Source: DASRHT01 sp035293765 (lineage in GTDB: Bacteria; Chloroflexota; Ktedonobacteria; Ktedonobacterales; Ktedonobacteraceae). Taken from it: a DNA stretch of 64,000 bases. The notes beneath the pieces were generated by a model. That model was given only the letters and a program-made list of their open reading frames with translations. It did not search any database and had not been told where the DNA came from. A program made the translations under genes and the position numbers. Location: assembly GCA_035293765.1 (NCBI GenBank), contig DATGMF010000008.1:1-64000 (forward strand). The letters are read 5' to 3'. Positions 16,309 to 24,500 of this stretch are shown piece by piece. The stretch's first letter is position 1; every line of letters begins with the position of its first letter.

Positions 16309-19300
16309 ATGATATTGCATCAATCTTCTGAAGGGGCTCCTCAACGGAGCCTTTGCGTCGCGCCTTGCAGACGCAGGCGCATCAAGAAGAAGGCGCTGAT
16401 CTTTTCCGCCTTTCTTCCGTTTATTATTTTGAACTCCATCTTGCTCAACCAGTCTATATTGATCCCAGCCGCCTTAGCTGCTCCCCTCGCGCCCTATAGT
16501 GCGCCGGGGCACAACACTTTCCAGCAATTTCAGCAGCAGAACAAGGCGAACCAGAGCCAGTTCCAGCGTCCGAGCATCGCTCCTGGCATGCTCAAGCCGA
16601 ACATAAACGCCTCGACGAACAAGCCTTTGCCGAGTGCCGAACCGGCTAAGATGCACGACCTGACCTTTGTGCTGGACGATTCGTTTGTGCTGCATCGTCC
16701 AGCAATGAAGTCGGGAAGCCCGCTCGGCAATGTCCAGGGAGCAGCGATTCCCACAGGCACAACGCCGCTAGTGGCTAAAGGCAGCGATGGACGTCTTGAA
16801 GTCCAGGTGCCGCGCGGCTCGCTTGATTTTGCCCACGCGGCTCTCGCCGATGGTAGCGCGCCGGTTGGGCAATTGATCTTGCAAGTTCATCAGATCGCGG
16901 GCCACTTCATCGAGGCCGACAGCATTCTGGGTACCTACCAGTTACAGATCGTTGATAGTCAGGGCCATATCGTCCAGGGCGTACAGGTGCTCCACCCACT
17001 CACGATCATCTATCACTATCAGCCCTGGGAGATGCAGGACCTCAATATTGATCCCTCGCAGGTGCATCTCTCCTGGTCAAGCCTGCTTGCCGCGGCCCAA
17101 ACGGCGAAGCAGTCCATAGGGACCGCTCAAGCCGCTTCGACCAGCACACAATCCACGGCTGGTCTGGTGGTGCCGATGAGCAACAATGCCGCAGCAAAAA
17201 CATTGACGGCTCAGACCAGCATCATCAACGGCATCATGACCGCCTCCGCCACGCCAGAGATTCAGGCGCCGGGTAAGCCCGACCTCTTCGAGACCAGCGG
17301 CAATAGCGGGCAGTATAGTTACAGTTATCCAATCTCTGTTGTAGCTGGTCCCGATGGCTTTATGCCGCAATTAGCGCTGAGCTACTCCAGCCAGAGCACC
17401 AATGGGCGGCATGGCGAGCGTTCGCCCGCGGGCGACGAGGGAGAAGGTTTCTCGCTCGGTATGGGCTCGATTACCTCCTCGGTATATCCATCGAGCAGCA
17501 CCGGCGGCGCGGCTACCTGGTTTTCGATCAATGGGGTCGATGGGGTGAGCGACAAACTGGTGCCCAACCCCGATGGGCAAACTACCACCTATATAACCCA
17601 GCATATCACCGGTTTGAAGATCGAGTGGACCGGCTCTCACTGGCGGGTCTGGGCGCCCGATGGCACATTTTATGAACTGGGAGGAACGTCCGATTCGACT
17701 CAGGCCACGTCCGCAGGCACATACGAGTGGGATGTGAGCAAGGTTCTGGCCCCTTACAATGACCACAACGGCCTGATCAAAACCATGTTTATCACCTATC
17801 TCCAGGATTCGCCGTCCAGTGGCACGATCCGCGATGCCGGGATCAAGCAGATTCAGTATGGCTATGCCAGCACAACCGGGGCCAGCAGTCTGAGCCTGGT
17901 AGCGGGTACGGTTGATTTTCACTATCACATGCCCAGCGTCCCCAGCGGGCAGAGCGCATTTGCTACGGCCTATGGCACCAACTACAACTGCCTCTCCAGC
18001 CCACCAAGTTCAACAACGCTGCGTTGCGATGACCCGGTGACCTTTAATTCGGTTCCCGCGCCTACCGTAATGCCAACGATGACGCTGGACTCGGTGACGA
18101 GCTTCGTGGGGGCCGATAGCGCTAACCAGCCAGCCTTTAAATATAGCTTCACCTATCAGGATCAGCCCTATAACACGAGCTACACCGATGCCTACACGTA
18201 TGTAAATGAATCGGCAACAGGTGAGCACCTGCTCACACAGATCACGCCAACGGTGTATGTTCAGGGCACTGCTCACCAGCGTCCAGGGGTCGTCTTTGGT
18301 TACACCGGCGTGCTGGACGATCATTATCACGATCCGAACGTTTTCCCGCCTGGTTCCTCCACAAACCACTTCAACTCGATGACGTTCTGGCAATACCTCA
18401 ACCATTATGAAGACCTGGCGACCGGCGAAGGCGCGAATATCACCTACGCGCGGGCGCGGGCCAATATGTTTGGCACACCCTATATCACTGATAGCCAGGG
18501 CAACGTGATCGATGATCGCTTCGATCCATTCTACTGCGATAATCAGGCGAGCAATCCTGATACGAGCAAGCAGTGCAACGGCAAAGATTACGATAGCTGG
18601 AGTGTGCAGGTGGTGACGCAGATCTCGGCGCTGGGCACCGACAGCAGCGGAAACAAGACCGTTGCCACCACCAAATACCACTACTCGCTGTCCCCAATCT
18701 CAGCCAGTCGCGACCCGGTCAACTGCAATCCGATTACCGGGACTGGCGTGCCTCCACAGGAGGCAGAATGCGTCAGCGATAGCTGGTCCCCTGGCTTCAA
18801 CGGCACCTCGACTCCCAATCACGATGGTGACTGGCAGGACTTCTATCACCAGGAGTATCGCGGTTTCAACATCGTCTATACTACGAGCGCCGCGGGTAAT
18901 CTGACCGCCGATTACTTCTTCAGCACAGAAGGTTGGTGGACTCCAACCTCGAACGGCGCTACTTACAACGGTGGGCAACTCTATCAGGAAGATGTCTACC
19001 AGGGCAATGTCGCGACCCCGAGCGCCTTGCTCAGAGAGACGCTCAACTACTATTCAGGCGTCGGCAATACCCCGGCGGGCAATCCCTATAGCAAGATCAA
19101 CTCGTGCAATGGCAACCTGAGCGCGATCTATAATCCCTGCGTAATTGCTCCTCTAGAGACAAAGACCATTTTCTTCGAGGGCAATGGCGGCTCAGCAAAC
19201 GCTCCCTTCATTGACACGAAGTATACCTATGATGATCTCAACGGCACTCAGGGGTATGCCTTCTCGACAAACTATAACAACAAAACACAGGAGGTCATTA

Positions 19301-22300
19301 GTGGCAGCAACCTGTCTTCTACCGTATACCCACTGACAAAGAAATGGGTCTATACGCCTGATGACGGTACAAATAGCAATGGCGTCACCTATCACGACGT
19401 TAATAAAGTGACCCACAGCGAGATCGACGATAATAGCGGACACGTCTGGCTGTGCCAGAACACGACCTATGACGAGGGTGTTCCTTCGGGCACCACGACC
19501 CCGGCAGCAGGCATGCCCACGACCGTCACCAGTTTCAGCACATGTGGCAACGCCTCTACCGCGATTACAACTTATAGCGGCTACGACCAGTTCGGCAATG
19601 TGGTAGCCAGCGTTGACGGGGTGGGAACCGCCAACGCATCGAGCTATGCAAATGTGGGCTGTACTCTGGCAACCGCACCAGCGTACATTACCGCGAACTG
19701 GCACAACACGCGTTATACTGCCTGCACGACTTACGATACTACCCATACGGTGAACCTGCCGCTCACGCAGACCAACGCGCTCGGTCAAACAGCCAGCACA
19801 AGCTACGACTACACTTCGGGCACCGTGCCGAGCAGCACTACAGACGCAAACAGTCAGGTCACCGGTTTCAGTGTGTCCTACTCTGGCACTAATGAAGTCA
19901 TCAGCGTGAGCCAGCCGGGGGAAACCGGCTCGTATACTACCAGGCAGAGTGAGAACTCACAATGCACCGGTACGAGCACGCTGCCCTGCTACGAGATCGA
20001 CTCGAATAACTCGCTCTATCCTAACGCCATCTCGCGCACATTCTACGATGCGCAGGGACGTGCGGTTGAGACGCGCACGCCTGGCCCCACGCCTGGCAAT
20101 GATACGGTGGTGATGACGGTCTACAACGACCAGAATAATACCGTTTTCAAGACGGTACCGTTCCAGGTAGCCGCTGGCTCCGGCTGGATCGATCCCAATG
20201 GGGCCAAAGACATCAATGGGAACGTCCCGGCAGGCACTACAACGTTTATGGACGCGCTGGGACGCACGATTGCGATGCAAGACCCCAACTTTGGCTCAGC
20301 TCAGGAGCCGGGGCTCAATTGCTCAACCGTGCTTACCGGCAAATATACCGCCTGCACCAATTACAGCATTGGTCAAGCTGTTGGGGATAGTACCTATTAC
20401 TCCTTAACCACCGGAGTGGACCCCAATGGACATGTAAGCCAGAGCTTTGCCGACTCACTGGGCAACGTTCGTTATACCCAGAGCAATAGCGGCGTGTATG
20501 GCGGCACGCTTACCGTCACTAAACAAACGCAGACGCAATACAACGTCCTGGACAAGCCGACCTCGGTTGTGGTCAAGGACAAGGCGCCGCAATCGGGCCA
20601 GACGATTACCAGCGTTACAACGACCATGACCTATGACGATATCGGGCGCCTGCTCATGGTGAACGATCCTGACCAGGGCACTCTCACCTATAGCTACGAT
20701 CCCGATAGCCATGTGACCTCGGTGGTTCAGACCTCCGGCTCGAACACGCGCACGCTGGGCACCAATTACGATCTGTTGGGCCGCATAGGTTGCGAACAGA
20801 CAGCCGCGCCAACCTTCAACACAACCGGCGCCTGTAGCGCGGGCAACCCCTTGCTACAGAACACCTACGATACCACCTTCCTGGGCACGAAAGGGAGCAC
20901 TGATTTTCCAATTGGGAACCTGACCCAGAGCGTGGCGACAACCTACTATCCTGATGGTACCTCAGCCACGGTCACGAATCAGGTGCAGACTGACCAGCGT
21001 GGGCGCGCCATCACTCACCAGATGCAGTTGGGTTTGCCCTCCGGCTGGAATGTGACTTCGGCGCTGCCAGCTTATCAGTTGACTCAGGCGTACAACGATG
21101 CCAATCAGCCCACCACCACCGCAACGGCGGGAAGTCAGGCGTCGTACACCTTTAGCCAGGTCTACGACCCCACGAACGGCGTTCTGCAAGGGCTCTCGAA
21201 CAATGGCAACGCCACAGCCAATCTGGCAACGCTCGCCTACAACGAGTTCGTCCAACTGGGCAGCATCACCCTGCTCAACGGAGCGAGTTCGTCTCCAGCC
21301 AGCATTGCCAGCGAGACCTTCAACTACGATGCCAACCTGCGTCCGCTCAGCATGACCGCTAACTGGTTATCTGGCAGCGGCAACAGCGGGCAGATTCTGG
21401 GGCAGAGTCGCTCCTTTGACAACGCCAGCAACGTCACCAGCGTGAACAATGTCTTTGCGGCTGTCCCGGGTCAGAGTGGCTCAGGCGGTACAGAGACGCA
21501 GAATTTCTGTTACGATGAGCAGAATCGCATGATCTGGTCCGGCAACGGTGGTACGCAGCCCGGCGCAGGCAACGGCACCTGTGGCAACGGCGCCCTGGGC
21601 AATACCATCAGCGGCGCAGGCTACACGGCTCCATTCAGCTACACCAATCTCGGTCAGATCTGGCTGGGACCGGTCAACGGGCAGGGCGGCAGCCAGCAGT
21701 TCCTCTACTGCAACAGTCAGCCGCACCAGTTGAGCGGGATCTATCCCCTGGGAACCACTTGCGCCAACAAGGGCAGTGCCACTGCCTCTTACAGCGCCGG
21801 CTACGATCCCTGGGGCAACATCACCAGCCGGACATACAATAACGTCTCGGCCACGTTCTCGTATGACCAGCTCAACCGCCTGGTTCAGTCCAATGTCGGC
21901 AGTAACCAGGAGTTCTACGTCTACGACGCCAGTGGGCAGCGCGTGCTCAAACGTTCCACCAGCGGCGGGACGACGACCCTCACGGGTTACGCCTTCGGAT
22001 TGCAAGAACTGACCTACACTGGCAGTGGGGTGCTGTCAAATCAGGTCGATTACTACAGCCTGGCAGGTCATCTGATCGGCTCAACCAATGGCACAACCAC
22101 CGCCTACGACCTGACGGACGCACTGGGCAGTGTGCTCATGAGCATCAGCAGCAGCGCCGTACTGGGCGAGCAGGTCTACGGTCCCTACGGCAACCAGCGC
22201 TACAGCGCGGGCACGATGGGCACCGATAAGGGCTATACCGGTCAGTTCCACGATAACGTCACGGGACTGGACTACTACAACGCCAGGTATTACGATCCGG

Positions 22301-23232
22301 TAATCGGTCAGTTCCTCTCGCCGGACAGCGTGCAGGGCAACGCGCAGGGGATGAGCCCGTATGCGTATGTCGCGGAGAACCCGGAGACGATGACGGACCC
22401 GACGGGGCAATATTATGTTTGTCAATGTGGAGGATCCCCATCGCCACCACCGCCACCGTCGCCGCCACCATCTGGAGATCGATGGTTTAACGATCCTGGG
22501 ATGAATACAACGGTTCTACCTACAAGAGCAGCAGCACCACCAAGAGCAATACGAAGAACTCTGACGCCGAGACAAGTGGCGCAAGAGTTAGAAAGATTAA
22601 AACCCACGCCAGCCGACCAGGGAGATAATTGGGAGCATGAACCTGGGCAAAATCCGCCAGTATCAAATGCCCCAAGTCCTTGTGGGGACTTGCCGAATTG
22701 CAATGGAGTACAAGACAAGGGAAACACTACCATTGTTTCACAGTATCTTTACTCCGGTTTCCGGCAATTTTTTGCAGTAGGTTACTTTGGTCTCTCGTCG
22801 TTCATTGCAGACCTACAATCTATCCTGGATCACCTGCGTCAGGATCACTCTAACGATCCTGGAAGCATACTCGAAGGTCTCGCTGGTCTCTTGTCTGCCG
22901 GCTATGAGACTGTAGGTATTGGATTTGTCCTCTTTGCAATCGGTGCTGGCTTAGATGCCTCTGCTACTCAGTCTGGGACATCTGTCATCCAATACTTCTC
23001 GCAAAGGCTAGCTGCGCTAAGGCGTATTTATGCTACTATGGGGCAGGATGAATATCGCAATCCCACAAAGTTCAACGAGGAGGACATGAATCAGGTTTTT
23101 GTCTTCACTGAGACAACGGTTACTGTGAACCGGACCTACTCTTACGGAAGGGCAGGTCGGGCGACCGTAACAAGTTCATATGAGCAGTTTAGCCTTCAGT
23201 CCTATAACCTGAATCCCGAATTCGATAACTGA
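16309..23232 (+). CDS. Secreted SpvB/RHS-YD-repeat protein with variable C-terminal tip
   Basis: 2307 residues. A basic N-terminus (RRRRIKKK), a hydrophobic stretch and AALAAP form a signal peptide. Residues about 335-480 match the SpvB/TcB N-terminal region (YSYPISVVAGPDGF, LALSYSSQSTNG, GFSLGMGSI). A long YD-repeat body follows (about 1100-1950; for example YDDIGRLLMVNDPDQG and YDQLNRLVQS), expected to wrap into a beta-shell. The RHS-associated core ends near residue 2034 with GLDYYNARYYDPVIGQFLSP and DPTGQ. After that the sequence changes to a proline-rich linker and an unknown 230-residue tip with a hydrophobic part (GIGFVLFAIGAGL). In known RHS proteins this tip is a toxin. A TAAGGAG precedes the ATG. 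No immunity gene is evident downstream. Confidence 0.9.
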   Translation: MILHQSSEGAPQRSLCVAPCRRRRIKKKALIFSAFLPFIILNSILLNQSILIPAALAAPLAPYSAPGHNTFQQFQQQNKANQSQFQRPSIAPGMLKPNINASTNKPLPSAEPAKMHDLTFVLDDSFVLHRPAMKSGSPLGNVQGAAIPTGTTPLVAKGSDGRLEVQVPRGSLDFAHAALADGSAPVGQLILQVHQIAGHFIEADSILGTYQLQIVDSQGHIVQGVQVLHPLTIIYHYQPWEMQDLNIDPSQVHLSWSSLLAAAQTAKQSIGTAQAASTSTQSTAGLVVPMSNNAAAKTLTAQTSIINGIMTASATPEIQAPGKPDLFETSGNSGQYSYSYPISVVAGPDGFMPQLALSYSSQSTNGRHGERSPAGDEGEGFSLGMGSITSSVYPSSSTGGAATWFSINGVDGVSDKLVPNPDGQTTTYITQHITGLKIEWTGSHWRVWAPDGTFYELGGTSDSTQATSAGTYEWDVSKVLAPYNDHNGLIKTMFITYLQDSPSSGTIRDAGIKQIQYGYASTTGASSLSLVAGTVDFHYHMPSVPSGQSAFATAYGTNYNCLSSPPSSTTLRCDDPVTFNSVPAPTVMPTMTLDSVTSFVGADSANQPAFKYSFTYQDQPYNTSYTDAYTYVNESATGEHLLTQITPTVYVQGTAHQRPGVVFGYTGVLDDHYHDPNVFPPGSSTNHFNSMTFWQYLNHYEDLATGEGANITYARARANMFGTPYITDSQGNVIDDRFDPFYCDNQASNPDTSKQCNGKDYDSWSVQVVTQISALGTDSSGNKTVATTKYHYSLSPISASRDPVNCNPITGTGVPPQEAECVSDSWSPGFNGTSTPNHDGDWQDFYHQEYRGFNIVYTTSAAGNLTADYFFSTEGWWTPTSNGATYNGGQLYQEDVYQGNVATPSALLRETLNYYSGVGNTPAGNPYSKINSCNGNLSAIYNPCVIAPLETKTIFFEGNGGSANAPFIDTKYTYDDLNGTQGYAFSTNYNNKTQEVISGSNLSSTVYPLTKKWVYTPDDGTNSNGVTYHDVNKVTHSEIDDNSGHVWLCQNTTYDEGVPSGTTTPAAGMPTTVTSFSTCGNASTAITTYSGYDQFGNVVASVDGVGTANASSYANVGCTLATAPAYITANWHNTRYTACTTYDTTHTVNLPLTQTNALGQTASTSYDYTSGTVPSSTTDANSQVTGFSVSYSGTNEVISVSQPGETGSYTTRQSENSQCTGTSTLPCYEIDSNNSLYPNAISRTFYDAQGRAVETRTPGPTPGNDTVVMTVYNDQNNTVFKTVPFQVAAGSGWIDPNGAKDINGNVPAGTTTFMDALGRTIAMQDPNFGSAQEPGLNCSTVLTGKYTACTNYSIGQAVGDSTYYSLTTGVDPNGHVSQSFADSLGNVRYTQSNSGVYGGTLTVTKQTQTQYNVLDKPTSVVVKDKAPQSGQTITSVTTTMTYDDIGRLLMVNDPDQGTLTYSYDPDSHVTSVVQTSGSNTRTLGTNYDLLGRIGCEQTAAPTFNTTGACSAGNPLLQNTYDTTFLGTKGSTDFPIGNLTQSVATTYYPDGTSATVTNQVQTDQRGRAITHQMQLGLPSGWNVTSALPAYQLTQAYNDANQPTTTATAGSQASYTFSQVYDPTNGVLQGLSNNGNATANLATLAYNEFVQLGSITLLNGASSSPASIASETFNYDANLRPLSMTANWLSGSGNSGQILGQSRSFDNASNVTSVNNVFAAVPGQSGSGGTETQNFCYDEQNRMIWSGNGGTQPGAGNGTCGNGALGNTISGAGYTAPFSYTNLGQIWLGPVNGQGGSQQFLYCNSQPHQLSGIYPLGTTCANKGSATASYSAGYDPWGNITSRTYNNVSATFSYDQLNRLVQSNVGSNQEFYVYDASGQRVLKRSTSGGTTTLTGYAFGLQELTYTGSGVLSNQVDYYSLAGHLIGSTNGTTTAYDLTDALGSVLMSISSSAVLGEQVYGPYGNQRYSAGTMGTDKGYTGQFHDNVTGLDYYNARYYDPVIGQFLSPDSVQGNAQGMSPYAYVAENPETMTDPTGQYYVCQCGGSPSPPPPPSPPPSGDRWFNDPGMNTTVLPTRAAAPPRAIRRTLTPRQVAQELERLKPTPADQGDNWEHEPGQNPPVSNAPSPCGDLPNCNGVQDKGNTTIVSQYLYSGFRQFFAVGYFGLSSFIADLQSILDHLRQDHSNDPGSILEGLAGLLSAGYETVGIGFVLFAIGAGLDASATQSGTSVIQYFSQRLAALRRIYATMGQDEYRNPTKFNEEDMNQVFVFTETTVTVNRTYSYGRAGRATVTSSYEQFSLQSYNLNPEFDN

Positions 23233-23359
23233 TCCCTGCAGAGAGAGCTTCCAGTGCTTTCTAAGTAAACGGGGATTTTATCAGAGGGACAGATAAAGGT
23301 GTTTTGTACATTAAACTGCGGTCAGGAGGGGCAGATGGCATAACCAAACTTTCTCAGGG

Positions 23360-23406
23360 ACAACAAACAGTGGGCCTTTTATAACCAGGGGCTCACTGCT
23401 TGTTGT
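23360..23406 (+). terminator. Imperfect stem-loop after the RHS gene
   Basis: Bases 23360-23376 (starting ACAACAAACAG) pair with 23390-23406 over 17 bp, with one mismatch and one G-U pair, and a 13-base loop. No T tract follows. It may end the long RHS transcript or be another member of the local palindromic repeats. Confidence 0.35.
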
Positions 23407-23521
23407 GTTATGGGCCTGTATGGGGAAAGTCGGCTCTGCGTGCTGGCTTTCGTCAAACAATGGAGATTCTCCCTTCAAACGAAATAAGTTCTGGTAAACA
23501 AGTTGAAAAGGAGAAAGGTAA

Positions 23522-23569
23522 GGCGATAAATCGCGCAGGTCGCGATAAATCGGGTCCCTACGAAATCGC
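23522..23569. repeat. Dispersed repeat copy, GCGATAAATC type
   Basis: GCGATAAATC occurs twice here, the second time as GCGATAAATCGGGTCCCTAC, the core motif found at several other intergenic sites in the window (32459-32609, 32820-32843, 35224-35262, 38585-38668, 45590-45665, 59256-59280). It lies just beyond the end of the DMT exporter gene. Confidence 0.7.
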
Positions 23570-23583
23570 ATAATTGTGCAGCA

Positions 23584-24495
23584 TCATCCTACCAGGACGA
23601 TCCCGCCGAGCCAGAAGCTGAGGCCGAGCGCTTCGTGGAGGAAGATGGCGCTGAGCAGGCCGCCGACGAGGGGTTGGGCGAAGAAGAAGATGGCGCTGAC
23701 ACTGGCCGGCAAATGCTCGACTCCTTTGTACCAGAGAAACCAGGCCAGCGCGGTCGCGCCTATGCCTAGATAGAGGATGCTGCCGAGCGAGCTTAATGAG
23801 AGCGTGGTAATCGGATGCTGGAGTAGCTCCCAGGCGGCGAACGGGACGAAAAAGATCAGGCTCCAGATGGTGGCGTAGGTCGAAACGCTCAACGCCGATA
23901 AGCTGCGGACCAGCGGCGCGCCCAGTACAGTAAATAAGGCCCAGGCCAGCGCGGAGACGATCAAGAGCGCATCTCCCAGCAATGCTTGCAGGTGCGTGGA
24001 TTCCGCTGTGGACTGCCCTCCGATGCCGACGATGAGGATAACGCCCACCAGCGCGATCAGCATGCCAACGACAGTGCGCCAGTGGGGCCGCTCGCGCAAC
24101 AAAATCCAGGCGCTGGGGACGATAAAAACGGGCGTGATGGTGGTCAATAGCGCGCCGTCGTGCGCCGTCGCCAGATCGGTGCCCGTAAACTGTGTGATGA
24201 TGGTGGCGGCGATGCAGAGGCCGAGCAGCGGCAGACGCCTGCGTTCGCTGCTGGTGAGTTTCTGCGCTGGCTGAGCCTGAAAACGCTGGCTGAGCCAGAG
24301 CGTCAGCCATAATGCGAGGCCGCCGATCAGCAGGCGGAAGAGTCCGAGCGTCACCGGAGGGATAGCGCCAAAGCTGGCCTTGCTGACAACGTACATACCA
24401 CCCCAGAGGCATGAGGCTCCAAGCGGAGCTAATCCTGCTATGGCTTTAGATGTCTGTCGATGTTGCGTTGTGGCTGGCTGCATGTTTGCTGTCAT
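23584..24495 (-). CDS. DMT-superfamily (EamA) transporter
   Basis: About 303 residues with ten predicted membrane helices in two EamA halves. The first begins with LAPLGASCLWGGMYVVSKA and holds FRLLIGGLALWL; the second starts at GDALLIVSALAWALFTVLG. Members export amino acids, metabolites or drugs; the substrate cannot be told. The last helix ends GGIVLVG directly at the stop, some ten residues shorter than usual, and the DNA just beyond is a dispersed repeat, so repeat insertion may have trimmed the C-terminus. The start lies five bases after the stop of the helicase-associated-domain gene, so it is part of that operon. Its ribosome binding site is weak, so coupling is likely. Confidence 0.85.
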   Translation of the reverse strand: MTANMQPATTQHRQTSKAIAGLAPLGASCLWGGMYVVSKASFGAIPPVTLGLFRLLIGGLALWLTLWLSQRFQAQPAQKLTSSERRRLPLLGLCIAATIITQFTGTDLATAHDGALLTTITPVFIVPSAWILLRERPHWRTVVGMLIALVGVILIVGIGGQSTAESTHLQALLGDALLIVSALAWALFTVLGAPLVRSLSALSVSTYATIWSLIFFVPFAAWELLQHPITTLSLSSLGSILYLGIGATALAWFLWYKGVEHLPASVSAIFFFAQPLVGGLLSAIFLHEALGLSFWLGGIVLVG

Positions 24496-24500
24496 TCTCG

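Larger units (their letters stand above)
23233..23583. other. Intergenic region after the RHS gene
   Basis: These 351 bases hold no gene I can support. The position where an immunity gene for an RHS tip would be expected has no plus-strand frame with a good start. An 86-codon minus-strand frame at 23311-23571 has no ribosome binding site and runs through repeat sequence. Visible structures are the stem-loop at 23360-23406 and repeat copies at 23522-23569. Confidence 0.5.

Noticed and set aside
23311..23571. 86-codon minus-strand frame as a possible RHS immunity gene
   Set aside because: It is on the opposite strand to the RHS gene, has no Shine-Dalgarno, and its start lies inside a dispersed repeat.
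23558..24412. Alternative minus-strand frame over the DMT transporter gene
   Set aside because: It is rich in Arg and His with no membrane helices, a shadow of the real EamA frame.
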